Positions 17,701 to 25,244 are shown, numbered from the stretch's first letter. The stretch: 33,541 bases of DNA from CAZQCI01 sp964592255 (GCA_964592255.1 CAZQCI010000013.1:1-33541), one strand, 5' to 3'. A program made the numbers and translations. The notes: generated from the letters alone by a model not told the origin.

Positions 17701-19394
17701 AAAATAATAACTGTCATTGTATCAGTAGCCTTTAGACATGACATGCCTTCAGTTGCAACACGGCCGGGGGGATTAGCAGGGTAGATAAAAATGATATCTT
17801 TCAGTCTGGTGTGCTCAATCACAAAAGGCCCCGCTCGATACAAATCATCCCCTTGAGAACCTCCTTGTTTAATAAGTTGAATGGGATAAGTATGCTGATA
17901 GGGGATTCCTGTTAACCGACTAAATTCAGGAGTCAGTGGAAATCCCATGGTGGCACCAGCAAAGGGATCTTGCCCAGGGTAAGTAGGAGGTCGGGTGATT
18001 TTAATATTAGAAAATAAGGCACGAAGGTCGACTCCCACAGTACCCGCAGCGCCAGCAGAAGACATAACAAATTGCCTGCCTGCTATTCTAAAATCCATAA
18101 TGGGAAGCGGCAAATTAATCGGTTGATCTTGTGTCCCTTCGGCTATGCTTGCAGATGTTTGACGATCATAAAAAGAGAGAGTCTGTCTTTCTAAAGAATA
18201 AAAAGCGACTAAATCTCCAACATGATAATACAAGCCCTCTTCCGTTTGCCTGAAAAGAATGAAAGGATACGTTCTAAAAACGGCAGGCTCTGTATTATTT
18301 CCCTGGGGTACTGGGGCTTGCCTACTGGCACTTTGAGCAACCGGGCGATTTAGAATATATGTTTTTCCCCCTACGGTCAGAGTGACCGCACGCACACGGT
18401 ATTCCCCAGTACCGGCACTAGCATCTTGATAACCGGTTGTTAAAAAAGGATTAAAGTCAACAGTGACAGGAGTATCTCTCCCTGGAATAGCAAGTGTAAT
18501 CGGATAAACAACCTGTGTCTGTTGACCAGTACTTTGACCCGCTTGCACACGAGTCGGTAGATACGGATCCTGAGGTACAGAGTTAGTAATATAGCGGCTA
18601 TTTCCTGGTAACTGAGTCTGCCGAATAAGATGAATAAGGGCACTCGCACTCTCACCCTCATTTTTTAACATCCCCACCACAAGATGACCACTTTGATTAA
18701 CGGTGATAAGACCAATACCTTCATCAGGAGAATTTAATTCCAAAAAAATAAACTTTTTTCCATCAATGTAAAAAACACCTGGGGCCTGATTGCCAATAAG
18801 AAAAGCAAATTCTTTGATTGTAGTTGGAATGCCATCAGCCGGTAACGAGCGTTCGTCTGCAAGATCCTCTTTTTCTAAACCTTGTAAAGCTGGTGGCAAT
18901 ACTCCTGAGTATGCTACTTTCATCCTTACAATATATTGCTTGAGCGCTTCTAAAGATTCTCTGTCCCCATCATTTCTCTCTAGAAATTGGTAAATGTGAT
19001 GACGGCTAATAGGCTGATCGAAAGGAAGACTAAGAAAGGCACGAATTCTTTTTTGTAATTCTTCCGAAAGAACAGGCTCAGGAGGAAGCGGCCAAGGAAC
19101 AGACGATGTAGATACGGGGAAAGAAGGAACCCCTCCTGCCAAAACAGCGGCGGCGGCTACTCCAACAGCTGCTGGCTGTGATTGAGTCAGCGCCGCTAAA
19201 GCTTTTTTGGCTTCTTCAGCCAAAACATCCACAGGAGGCGACCCAGGGCTATCCGCATAGGCGGCAATGACAGCAGCCTGCCTTGTGCTAATAAAAAGCT
19301 CTAATGTATCAACATCAATGGGTACCTCTGGAGCTAAACCAAAGTCCTGACGTATCGTACGATCTAATCCAGGGGATAATGTAGGACCCGCCAT
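8784..19394 (-). CDS. giant modular protein A, 3536 residues, unknown family, next to T3SS sctV
   Basis: No known family recognised. There is no signal peptide and no membrane segment; predicted soluble and rich in beta strands. The ATG at 19394 has AAGGG seven bases upstream. Layout by eye: an Ala/Pro-rich N-terminus (1-185); six copies of a ~75-residue module with a central PG-x-F-Y-(I/V) or PG-V-x-(D/E)-(L/I) strand, starting near 188, 681, 900, 1111, 1283 and 1429; a 'YYHVGDLVAFYS' module near 375 followed by YPGQDPFAGA near 473; a ~185-residue domain (1648-1830) with YSLDDSDYQF, LFYKGVPYTYTLG, and NATISFATGSWHLTVSR; then a C-terminal core (1860-3536) collinear with the second giant gene, ending in helices and a Gly/His-rich linker (GSGGHGGGQGSH). 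A dispersed repeat lies in frame at 3187-3198. Divergent from sctV and close to tip-like genes, it may be a T3SS substrate; that is inference. Confidence 0.75.
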   Translation of the reverse strand: MAGPTLSPGLDRTIRQDFGLAPEVPIDVDTLELFISTRQAAVIAAYADSPGSPPVDVLAEEAKKALAALTQSQPAAVGVAAAAVLAGGVPSFPVSTSSVPWPLPPEPVLSEELQKRIRAFLSLPFDQPISRHHIYQFLERNDGDRESLEALKQYIVRMKVAYSGVLPPALQGLEKEDLADERSLPADGIPTTIKEFAFLIGNQAPGVFYIDGKKFIFLELNSPDEGIGLITVNQSGHLVVGMLKNEGESASALIHLIRQTQLPGNSRYITNSVPQDPYLPTRVQAGQSTGQQTQVVYPITLAIPGRDTPVTVDFNPFLTTGYQDASAGTGEYRVRAVTLTVGGKTYILNRPVAQSASRQAPVPQGNNTEPAVFRTYPFILFRQTEEGLYYHVGDLVAFYSLERQTLSFYDRQTSASIAEGTQDQPINLPLPIMDFRIAGRQFVMSSAGAAGTVGVDLRALFSNIKITRPPTYPGQDPFAGATMGFPLTPEFSRLTGIPYQHTYPIQLIKQGGSQGDDLYRAGPFVIEHTRLKDIIFIYPANPPGRVATEGMSCLKATDTMTVIILKYDSEKGGYFPCEEAFLQNLRGNMKSKLPKLTIVTPSGISIRGSATASTPLIDGEMAVHLSDPMVAALGLNPDAPLTEAVALPPPQGAKAAGPSKGRGVRVGSTPSSPPPSVVPATFSIPQNAKDFNAYISAKGPGTFYVGNKPYIYFEATGATDIGLCLISIEGEGLVFEFLENSPDYRDIIHFIRATPVGESVKGLEDVTDSADDRVRTNLRSHKAQYPASNPRCFFYKSGEREAVFQLGFFPFVPATALSRLNINHYASLDNSAAQPVTFSTEMALGVEQLLSRRVGEDHQPYVLFLPEGDTFKVIDVRKRQVLTTMKAPSPQQATLASGASRSIPQTAAELEAYAQSKGLGSFYIARKPYIYFAAQSGPNIGLFLLSVEGSQVVSTFIPDTEHNKELIQYIRQSRSGISLNSVGKVLAEPKVQGKDTSSTPPDQTTREFTWYSYRKQAGLRGVFTFTPLAGDKRTYYNLDSALPYSLVRQLGLPSIDDVARGQVLVDSTQKESPASFVTFVPHEDSFLMVNSETGQTMAHMQLPLPYSRTGKALEVINNSTLLLIKGGDPGVLDIITIDRNNTSVLYRTVFFTSKQGQKGILLLNPTTQSWMFRILPDTFLRATPFKAVEQGQLQYAIIENKDFSDFANFLREPGQWMQVFPEEGRSPAIRVEGTDIHLTDSTKTSDGAASPTRVFNLYEAGPEVIAPSPKPITEPISRKTMPKITAANFSKLQGDEPGVVEIYCGSRSLGRFVLLFDGDKRICFLALSNGSLKARVISYDHEDVVQAMRQAALLDHRLNIAEQQLADFKLTSPHWFAVSEAGTSPGPVVINNGLVLRCSHQKGQSSDVMTSEFHMLEEIVVPPGQAMGELTIGAFKKLKGTEPGVLDLTVSESGHAGLTYRVVLFQGDTAGLGLLTCGQSMETAHELFYLFLNEASVPLVQKILEAAQGASHKLTLTPEESKLFNSLTHTSWFPLVDTRREGSRITIKGTNILINTGGSFLPQTAWKTHRLYRAPDPAPSAGVALTKVYPKPAEIAAKSLSVGSVNFDDPIERAYDAFQKYQPDFAHYDDKAASIDAQGLTMNVERRVVSYPTGTRYSLDDSDYQFEEPETLRSGGTVTLFYKGVPYTYTLGNPLKAGDKYKLVEAGEEVGEFSFSSRRLSFKIGKYFSITGTIPQRKEIQSLTISGNTDASLSSMLDALARRIDVPGWDDRLRYLASLHYAGPAIAHILSVYNATISFATGSWHLTVSRNDTTPDEVLVDFINAATEAKARLAYHPVTPQAMGTVAEPDLHNYPYHDDLVDYTFPDGSVVMVSLSSCVADARLSEMELTWNGSHQRPTNLTEDSWDWYNTQDRKMLTSHSLTWNGLQSSSSPRGVQVSRDYAMTLTRVLDKEKTSQSQEGAYKHSLTGFYYENRRYRLSSGETIHVKLKVEKPGEYTLEEASWSVGTKTTAFPLSEKRTYRWNEPLELAWQDRPHQYLDRRVYIASLSSVAGADDVSLNLVQVSELTLPVQKARLRATWQQKEAGQVLISSIDLIKDGTVINLKSHPSIVDQAWSSSFTVTTSIFPFGAIESQLSLSLAEKGWQASSNLQLGGFDQLQWIGVPQDGGYLFKGLAWVGDGRLQTTILPTTPLREGDVLRTRVRQGDQLLEYRLTCRAGQMVGTKLVEATVPGDFVRLTEEEKITMPAPLLGVRATRPRGESFLPVDLERARFAKDSRLAELIHSLSSDTVLYPTLDSMHRMMEVAERVDVARTSGAPLSDQARTVRIQLVANGVPLLFEQEFIYNTDLRDPLRWRPAGTEGLRQVLDHHAEWNGQKIQTLFYQMGPLTHQLVPVPPGTTRLYSLPLPGRGGFFVLHQVAGTNRAQLIRRQREAISGFRDYAHAQAAGLVELKERGLRYASAPQWDVDELGLAQVTLFSDEQEGAWISFNAITEGNQLSFEEGRAEISWGDASGVKLTGVFQGYRRGSGNDLIFVQMDPSPGADPKVFRASVLPGHKPCFVDIPYTSLSKLTATPDWLYEDGWVGSVFQMPGKAPSVYDPERDIGRYLFQQDRQTALTAKPVDIQGPLEAADKTLLPYLVNEQDWQDMQTILPDAVVGNKSAIVHLIDSWLSEGGSDFQLLPESIESFRKAQEELKALLEQYPLYQDRKQQIPSFHPIPLWLTNGHGVLMQVWIQPYQSSRSDALPIWVLDPNGRRGEPLNIRFVGTDPQTGKTVQVYVPSTYQRPTSSQQRLNLFAPFEGEGLVRTLDLMSYEGVASGPVDTLLKNDALFGFYDATSLKKDSSEVRWSSPQKRGRIARARLEDLYNRVGETEETFQIEGARQRVEEDGKTLYRWTLAERDAAGAKTGKYLQVEYPLPHLSEVGASSLDSIPIPMGNQMKVRYREEYKDAPDQWHETPFNVARGIGDTVVLVHPQNHRRRYVMEFETLPGHEGDPKVRMLRGFELGLDTFYAPPQWPMRVTFERARAATEALGGGRIQDVSGDYAERGQLQPGFHAYRYFFRPVHLTDAEICFDILLNAEGRIVRVLDDSWRVEGEDAFDSSIVKTEISQTSDGVSIYLRHLPPTFEEAKGQTHFFKVDLSPDPETHNFLGRNVSITNAYYKRVPGNPNQYLFPSEKTQGISLDRTESRHAGLDPASSLNLDMAPLDDWLTQFMTNYDQASVIHKALSQFNSSDVHHTAFGYVMLWGLRTYVASSATASSEEVGSVAQNMMQAALFVYERRREGLAQTFAESVIGLMLQDQTPWAVRAQVLEGLVSRSVYTQEQDRLQGYHDLSLVFDQIPQENLQRFIRILGKPNIGLPEKERLAQLRENHYDANENHQVRQWVQQNGVARWLDPVAPTSRSGSGGHGGGQGSHASLQASVRVVTSAKPTQRTTGVDALRSLVETYVFFSEHISFIYDQLANPDFVNNLTSDQVDALLNAANQGPDCLVGLWSGITGQTLAIEDVTPSVVPTQGDNQSDITFAPLVEGAGTLAVAV
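9802..9836. repeat. dispersed palindromic element inside giant gene A
   Basis: ATGCCGGG (9809-9816) and CCCGGCAT (9822-9829) form a perfect 8-bp stem around the 5-base loop TCAAG, flanked by AAACTGG and GACGACT. In the gene's frame it reads SRHAGLDPASS (about residues 3187-3197), the well-known translation of this repeat family. Compare the intergenic copy at 7353-7387: same length and same end bases. Confidence 0.8.
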
Positions 19395-19423
19395 AACTGA
19401 ACCCTTTTTAATAATTTTGAGTA

Positions 19424-19451
19424 TTTATCGCTGTTTATCTAAAAAAGTTGC
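19424..19451 (-). promoter_or_regulatory. conserved promoter-like block upstream of giant gene A
   Basis: On the minus strand this reads GCAACTTTTTTAGATAAACA then GCGATAAA, ending 30 bases before the giant gene A start. A near copy (GCAACT-CT-TTTTTAGAATA-GGCGATAAA) sits 33 bases before giant gene B at 32024-32050. TAGATA/TAGAAT could serve as a -10. The shared CGATAA core also recalls the sigma-28 -10 (GCCGATAA), but no matching -35 is seen. Conserved position and sequence support a promoter or leader element. Confidence 0.45.
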
Positions 19452-19471
19452 TAAAAAATCGATGGAAAAAT

Positions 19472-19490
19472 AACCGTCCGAAAATCGAAC
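19472..19490. promoter_or_regulatory. shared 19-bp operator-like dyad between giant A and sctV
   Basis: AACCGTCCGAAAATCGAAC. It matches 32070-32088 at 18 of 19 bases. Bases 19476-19490 form an imperfect dyad, GTCCGA-AAA-TCGAAC (five of six arm positions pair). It is centred about 93 bases before the start point predicted from the sigma-54-like site at 19549, a usual distance for an enhancer-binding activator. It also lies about 90 bases upstream of giant gene A, so it could serve both directions. Confidence 0.5.
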
Positions 19491-19548
19491 TCTTTTTTCA
19501 AGTTGTACTTCTTATCTGCTTTTTAAAACCAACTGAATCGTTTTTAGC

Positions 19549-19567
19549 CTGGCATAGGTCTTGCTTT
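19549..19567 (+). promoter_or_regulatory. sigma-54-like -24/-12 promoter of sctV
   Basis: CTGGCATAGGTCTTGCTTT has GG at 19551-19552, exactly ten bases, then GC at 19563-19564. It matches the sigma-54 pattern TGGCAC-N5-TTGC with one change (C to T in GGCAC). The transcription start would be near 19576, leaving a leader of about 40 bases before the ATG at 19616. This favours the 19616 start over the longer open frame from 19448, which would begin upstream of the promoter. Confidence 0.55.
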
Positions 19568-19615
19568 ATTCGGAATGTGAATCTTCATCTCAATCAACTC
19601 AAGGCCATTGAAAAA

Positions 19616-21688
19616 ATGGTGAATGCCCGGATGGGGCGCTATGGAAATTTTTTGTTGATGATGATGGTAGCCGCTGTATTGGCGTTACTAATTATCCCTC
19701 TTCCAGCCTGGTTTTTAGATTTACTGTTGGCAATGAATATTATCGGGGCCGTCACCCTCCTATTGGTTTCCATCTCCATACGCGACTCCTTGCAACTGGC
19801 TTCATTCCCTACTTTATTGCTGATGGCAACTTTGTTCCGCCTGGGGCTGAATATTGCTTCCACACGGCTCATTCTCACCAAAGGGTTTGCGGGTGACATC
19901 ATTTTAACTTTTGGAGAATTTGCCGCGGGAGGCAACCTGTTAGTGGGAATGGTCATGTTTCTTATTCTCACCATCATCCAATTTATTGTTATTGCAAAAG
20001 GGTCGGAGCGTGTTGCGGAAGTGGCCGCGCGTTTTACGTTGGATGCGCTACCTGGCAAACAAATGAGTATCGACGCGGATTTACGTGCGGGGCTTTTATC
20101 CCAAGAAGAAGCCAAAACACAGCGCAACATGTTGCATCGGGAATCAAAAATGTATGGCGCCATGGATGGCGCAATGAAATTTGTCAAAGGAGACGCCATT
20201 GCCGGAATCATCATTATCGGCATCAATATTTTTGGAGGCATTCTCATTGGAGTGTTGCAACAAGGGATGACATTGGTCCAGGCGCTCAACACTTTTGCCA
20301 TTCTCACTATTGGCGATGGCTTGGTCAGCCAAATCCCTTCTCTTCTGGTTTCAATCACAGCGGGTTTTGTCGTCACACGCGTGGCGGATGCCAAAAGCGA
20401 GCAATCGCTAGGCAGCGACATCGGCATTCAATTAACCTCCGAACCCAAAGCGCTACTGAGTAGCAGTGTTTTGGCTTTTTTCATCGGTTTTATTCCAGGA
20501 TTTCCAACAGGCCTCTTTGTGATGATTTCCCTGTTTCTTGCTTTTATCGGTTTAAGCATGATTCACGCTGTTAAAAAACAGCTTCTCACCCCAGCCCCTG
20601 TACACGATTATGTCGTGGAGGAAACAAATCAACATGATGGTTTAGGCCTAACCCTCCCCTTGGCTTTGGAAGTAGGGCCAGAATTATATCGTATTTTTCA
20701 AACCGATACGCGTTGGGTTCAGTTTTTTGGAACCCTTTACCCCAAGCTTCAAAAGCATCTGTCTTATCAAATGGGTCTTGTTTATCCGGATTTAAAATTA
20801 GTGATCAACGAAAGTTTGTCCCAAACATTTAAATACCGCATCCGCATTCACGAAATACCGGTGGATCATGGCATTCTCTCCCCACATCAATGCGCTTACT
20901 TAGGAGAACAAAGTGCGGTGGCTAAACTACAAATTGAAACTCCCCAAAACAGCGGGGAAACAGTTCACGGCACTAAAGTAATGATGTGGGACGTACAAAA
21001 ACAGGAAGAACTCAATCGTAAAGGCTTAAATACTTTTGGTCCGGAAGAAATGATGTTGCGCCATTTAGGAAAAACGCTTCTGAAACATTCGGCTGATTTT
21101 TTAGATATTCAAGAAGTACGTCATTTGCTGAATCGGGTTGAAAATAGTTACCCTGAATTAGTGCGTGAAGTGGTGCCAAAAATGATGTCGATTCAAAAAA
21201 TGACAGAAATCATCAAACGTTTAGCCGAAGAACGAATTCCTATTAAAGATTTGCGTCTTATTCTGCAAACATTAGCCTGTTGCCAACCGGAACAGAAAGA
21301 CCCGGTCACCTTAACGGAACAAGTCCGCATCGGCTTGAAACGAATAATTACTTTTATGCACGCCAAGGAAGGAAACCGCCTGGCTTTGTTCACCCTTCAC
21401 CCCGACATTGAGGAAGAAATTTCAAAATCCATCCAAAAGAATGGATCCGAATGTTTTTTAGCTCTGCCACCGGATCGGGTCCAAGCCATCACCGAGGCTT
21501 TTCAGCAGTCTTTATGGAACAACCAATGGCATTCACGCGACTGTGTCGTACTCACCAACTTGGAAATCCGCCGTTATACCCGAAAAATTATTGAACAAGA
21601 ATTACCGGACCTCTCGGTTCTTTCTTTTCAAGAACTCGATCCTAAAATCATCATTCACCAAGTAGGTGAAGTGGCGTTACAAAGTTAA
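19616..21688 (+). CDS. sctV: type III secretion major export gate protein SctV (LcrD/HrcV/InvA family)
   Basis: Inner-membrane nonameric export gate of the injectisome; its cytosolic ring receives chaperone-substrate complexes. From the ATG at 19616 it is 690 residues, the usual SctV length. The frame is open from 19448, but the extra 56 residues have no family counterpart and overlap a promoter. The N-terminal half has about eight hydrophobic helices. The FHIPEP signature RFTLDALPGKQMSIDADLRA lies at 139-158. The C-terminal cytosolic domain ends with LPDLSVLSFQELDPK and GEVALQS. That ending is of the injectisome type; flagellar FlhA usually ends differently (VLSYNEI..). No other ring or ATPase genes are within the window. 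It is flanked on both sides by giant minus-strand genes and has its own sigma-54-like promoter. Confidence 0.92.
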   Translation: MVNARMGRYGNFLLMMMVAAVLALLIIPLPAWFLDLLLAMNIIGAVTLLLVSISIRDSLQLASFPTLLLMATLFRLGLNIASTRLILTKGFAGDIILTFGEFAAGGNLLVGMVMFLILTIIQFIVIAKGSERVAEVAARFTLDALPGKQMSIDADLRAGLLSQEEAKTQRNMLHRESKMYGAMDGAMKFVKGDAIAGIIIIGINIFGGILIGVLQQGMTLVQALNTFAILTIGDGLVSQIPSLLVSITAGFVVTRVADAKSEQSLGSDIGIQLTSEPKALLSSSVLAFFIGFIPGFPTGLFVMISLFLAFIGLSMIHAVKKQLLTPAPVHDYVVEETNQHDGLGLTLPLALEVGPELYRIFQTDTRWVQFFGTLYPKLQKHLSYQMGLVYPDLKLVINESLSQTFKYRIRIHEIPVDHGILSPHQCAYLGEQSAVAKLQIETPQNSGETVHGTKVMMWDVQKQEELNRKGLNTFGPEEMMLRHLGKTLLKHSADFLDIQEVRHLLNRVENSYPELVREVVPKMMSIQKMTEIIKRLAEERIPIKDLRLILQTLACCQPEQKDPVTLTEQVRIGLKRIITFMHAKEGNRLALFTLHPDIEEEISKSIQKNGSECFLALPPDRVQAITEAFQQSLWNNQWHSRDCVVLTNLEIRRYTRKIIEQELPDLSVLSFQELDPKIIIHQVGEVALQS

Positions 21689-21719
21689 CAAAAATTATAG
21701 AATGGCTTATTGATAGGGG

Positions 21720-24700
21720 CTAAAGAGAAAGTGCCAAGGTTTGAGCTCCTGTTGCAAAAGGGAGTATAGTTGGAGAAAAATCTTGAGACCCATCCGTCGA
21801 TGGTTTCCCTTCTTCAAGAGCTATTGTTTGACCTGTAAAAGAAGTCCAAAGGCCCAAAAACACCCCTGGACCACCTTGCTGAGCCGTTTCCAGCAATAAA
21901 GAAATTTGATCTTCACTCAAGGTACTCACAAAATTAGCATCATCCAATTGATTCATTATTTTTTCCAAAGCAGAAGAAGATGGGAAGGAAGAGAGCAGAA
22001 AACGTAACTCGCCTAACGGGGAGGTCACTTGAGAAGGCGACCCGTCCTGCACAATCGTCACGGGTAAGACGAGAGAATCAGTTTGATGCGCACCTCCACC
22101 GGAGGAAGGAGTCCCTTGTCCGGACTTTGAACCTGCCGCCTCAAGAGGATGGAGCCAACGAGACACCGGGTGAGCTTCAAGCCATTGACGAGCCGGATGA
22201 GAATTATTGCCATCATAATATTGGCGTGTCACATCAGCCAAAATTTCTTTTTCTGATTGTCCAATATGGGGCTGCCCCACCACACGTAAAAATCGCGTAC
22301 GGTAGGCTTCTGGCAATTTGTCCAAAACTAAACTTAAATGCCGATAATCTTGTAACAACTTCTTATTTCCTTTTTGTACCGCTACATCAAACAGTTGCGA
22401 CATAACCGAAAAACGTAAAGTGGAGGGGACTTCTGACGATAAGGTCAAACCTAAAATCGATTCAGAAACTAGCGCGGCTAAATTTTCTCTCCTTCCTGCG
22501 TAAACAAACAATGCCGCCTTAGCAAGGCGATCCACAAACTCGTCCATTTTTTCTTGAGAAGGAGAAGAATCCACATAAGTACGCAGACCTAATAACAGAA
22601 CATGACCAAAGGCAGTATTTCGCACTTCACTTTTGCTTAAATCATTTAAGGCTTTTGATGTTTTACCTTCAGGAGCGTACGTCTTAAGAAAAGTTGTAAA
22701 CCAGTCCTCTAATTTGTTAGTTTCAGCACCTGGAAAGCGTGTTACTTTTTGAGATGTATCTTGGTCAACACGTCCCGACAATGTCATCCCTTCAGCTTTT
22801 TCTGAAGGAAACAGATATTGATCAGGGTTTGTGGGAATGGCGCGATAATGTACTTTATCAACACTCACCTGATGGCCCAAAAAGTTATGAGTTGTCGGAT
22901 CTGGGCTTAAATCAACTGTAAAAAAACGGGTCTGTCCAACCGCTTTGGAAAGAGAGGGAGGAAGATGACGGAGATAAATACGAACCGATCCCGGAGACAA
23001 GGCTTCTTCATCTGTCCCAACCTGAGTGACTATTTCAGTTTTAACGAAATCCGTATTAAAAGAATCAAGTTTTTCATCCTGCCAGCTTTCATCAAATACT
23101 TTAACAATTTCCCCTTTTTCATTAAGTAGAAGATCAAAGTGAATTTCCGTATCTTCTGGTTCGGTCAATTTAAAGAAATAACGATAAACCTGCGCTCCTT
23201 CACCTAAAGGAAAACCCGCCTCTTGATAGAGGGAAGACATATCTAGAATACGTCCCCCACCAAACGTCTCTTTTTGTGATCTTAAACGTGAAACAGCAAA
23301 GTGTATTGGCCACTGAGGAGGAGAATAAAAAGCATCTAAGCCAGATTCAAACCCACGTACTAAAGACACTAACGGTTCTCCTTCAAACCCAGGATCATTT
23401 CTAAACTCTACAAGATATCGCCTTCGCTTCTGTGTAGGATGAACTAAAATAAGGGAATCTCCCCGTCCTTTATAGACTTTAAAGGTCTCACTCACCCATT
23501 GATCAGAATCAGCGGCATAATCTTCACGATAACTCACCGTCATCTCGGAGCCGACAACGACAGGAATAGAATTAAGATGCTCTCCTCCTTCTTCCGAAAG
23601 ATGAGGAAGGGCATATGCAAGACGTAGCCATTTGCCCGTATGAGTACCGTCTTGTTCTTGTTCAGCCAAAGTCCAACGGTAAATAATCGAGTCATCTTGA
23701 ATTATCTCTTCACGCAAACCATGCACTCTAAAATTTTCACGGGCTTCTTTTACACGCCCACTTAAATCAGTGAGTCGTCTGTTAGCCATTACCTGACGTT
23801 TTTCAACGGACGACCAAACACGAGTTTCATCTTTCCGAAGAGCGGTTCCATCATAAAAAGCAAAAAGAGCATCTGTGTCACACTCTACTCCTTTAGTTTT
23901 TTTGTTAGTTTTGTCTTCGTAAGAAGTCCATTTTAAGCTTTTCAATAAAGCACGAGAATCCTCTGTTGTGCCATCAAACAAATTAAGAGTTTGCGCACCA
24001 GAACTCATTCGTTGGTACTGCGCCGGCACTTGTGTCTGCACATAGCGACCTGTTTGAGGGTCAATACCAACCATTCTCACGCTCATAGCTTCAGCACGAC
24101 GACCTTGAGGATCTAAAACCCAAATCGGCCATGAATCGTGACGCGGCGGCTGATGAGGCATCACCCATACTTGCATTAACACACCATGGCCATTGACTAA
24201 CCATAAAGGAACTGAATGAATTTTGGACACTTCTGTTTTACGATCTGGATAAAGGGGATGTTCTGAAAGAAGCCGTTTCAGTTCTTCCTGAGCCTTGTGA
24301 AAAAGTGCGATGCTTTCCGGCAAGAGTTGAAAATCACTCCCTCCTTCCGAAAGCCATTGTTGAACCAGCCGTACTGAATCTGGACCTGCCTCTACACTCC
24401 TTAAACCTTGCCATTCTTGTTCATTAACTAAATAGGGTAGTAAATTTTTATCTGCTAAAGGGAGTGAGCCTTGAATATCAATGGGCTTTGTTTCCAAATC
24501 ATACCCATCACGAAGAAGATAGTGACCAATATCGTGACCTCCAGCATCGCGACGATGACGGTCAGGCATTTCAAAAACAGAACCCACCCAACCATCTCGA
24601 TAAAGCCAACCGCGAGTCGTATCGGTTTGCTCTAATGTAGAATAGGGAATTTCAACAAAAACAGGACGTGCTCCCGGCAAAATAGCCCCCCTAAAAACTT

Positions 24701-25184
24701 TAGGAGTTTCTCCAGCAGCTACATCCATTTGCACAAAAACTAGATTATTTTCACCTTCTCGATAGTAGCCTTGAAACACGCCAGAAAAAGTGGTGTTACT
24801 TCCTTCACCCAAAGTAATCTCGGTTCTTCCATCCTCAAAAGATAAAGCCTCTTTTTCAGTGATTCCCGACAACGAAATCCAATGATCCGTTTGTTCATCC
24901 GAAAAAATCTTAATGACAGACAAACCGAGAGCATCTGTTTGCCAATCAGGATTATGAGCATAACGCAAACTTCGCTGTGCAACACCCACAAGCTGCGCCG
25001 CTTGAGCGTGGAGGTAAGTTCTAAAATCAGAAATTATTTCTCGTTGGCGTTGGATTAATTGACCTTGTGTTAAAGCCGTTACCGGATACATGACAAAAAA
25101 GCCCGCCAAGCCAGGCAATGGCAAAGAGTAAAAACGTGTACTTCCCGGAGGCATGGGAAGCCATTGTTGCGTCAACGGCCCCAT
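21720..25184 (-). CDS. giant modular protein B, C-terminal part (downstream of an in-frame TAA)
   Basis: 1154 residues from the first ATG after the stop at 25245-25247; the frame is open 60 bases further, up to that stop. It is collinear with residues ~2380-3536 of giant protein A, with long shared strings such as WLSEGGSDFQLLPESI, LPYLVNEQ(D/E)W and (F/L)GYY.D..SLKKDSS/TALRKDET-type blocks. It ends QTLALSL, where A ends GTLAVAV. Homology to A starts before this ATG (WNGQELQT..YYQ), and no RBS precedes it, so it is most likely the severed 3' part of one gene, not an independent protein. Near the end a Gly/Ser-rich linker (SGQGTPSSGGGA) replaces the Gly/His linker of A. No disruption appears over 1154 codons, so the break is recent, bypassed, or an error. 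Convergent with sctV, 31 bases apart. Confidence 0.7.
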   Translation of the reverse strand: MGPLTQQWLPMPPGSTRFYSLPLPGLAGFFVMYPVTALTQGQLIQRQREIISDFRTYLHAQAAQLVGVAQRSLRYAHNPDWQTDALGLSVIKIFSDEQTDHWISLSGITEKEALSFEDGRTEITLGEGSNTTFSGVFQGYYREGENNLVFVQMDVAAGETPKVFRGAILPGARPVFVEIPYSTLEQTDTTRGWLYRDGWVGSVFEMPDRHRRDAGGHDIGHYLLRDGYDLETKPIDIQGSLPLADKNLLPYLVNEQEWQGLRSVEAGPDSVRLVQQWLSEGGSDFQLLPESIALFHKAQEELKRLLSEHPLYPDRKTEVSKIHSVPLWLVNGHGVLMQVWVMPHQPPRHDSWPIWVLDPQGRRAEAMSVRMVGIDPQTGRYVQTQVPAQYQRMSSGAQTLNLFDGTTEDSRALLKSLKWTSYEDKTNKKTKGVECDTDALFAFYDGTALRKDETRVWSSVEKRQVMANRRLTDLSGRVKEARENFRVHGLREEIIQDDSIIYRWTLAEQEQDGTHTGKWLRLAYALPHLSEEGGEHLNSIPVVVGSEMTVSYREDYAADSDQWVSETFKVYKGRGDSLILVHPTQKRRRYLVEFRNDPGFEGEPLVSLVRGFESGLDAFYSPPQWPIHFAVSRLRSQKETFGGGRILDMSSLYQEAGFPLGEGAQVYRYFFKLTEPEDTEIHFDLLLNEKGEIVKVFDESWQDEKLDSFNTDFVKTEIVTQVGTDEEALSPGSVRIYLRHLPPSLSKAVGQTRFFTVDLSPDPTTHNFLGHQVSVDKVHYRAIPTNPDQYLFPSEKAEGMTLSGRVDQDTSQKVTRFPGAETNKLEDWFTTFLKTYAPEGKTSKALNDLSKSEVRNTAFGHVLLLGLRTYVDSSPSQEKMDEFVDRLAKAALFVYAGRRENLAALVSESILGLTLSSEVPSTLRFSVMSQLFDVAVQKGNKKLLQDYRHLSLVLDKLPEAYRTRFLRVVGQPHIGQSEKEILADVTRQYYDGNNSHPARQWLEAHPVSRWLHPLEAAGSKSGQGTPSSGGGAHQTDSLVLPVTIVQDGSPSQVTSPLGELRFLLSSFPSSSALEKIMNQLDDANFVSTLSEDQISLLLETAQQGGPGVFLGLWTSFTGQTIALEEGKPSTDGSQDFSPTILPFATGAQTLALSL

Positions 25185-25244
25185 TTGATAATAAGGAGTT
25201 TGTAACTCTTGGCCATTCCACCGATCCGTACGGTCGAGACGAGT

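Noticed and set aside
19424..19432. Sigma-28 (FliA) promoter in front of the giant genes from the CGATAA core
   Set aside because: No TAAA-like -35 at the right distance; kept only as part of a conserved block.
19448..21688. FlhA (flagellar) rather than SctV
   Set aside because: The ending LPDLSVLSFQELDPK..GEVAL is of the injectisome type, and no flagellar genes are in the window.
25184..25184. An independent gene starting at ATG 25184
   Set aside because: No RBS, and homology to giant A begins upstream of this ATG in the same frame.
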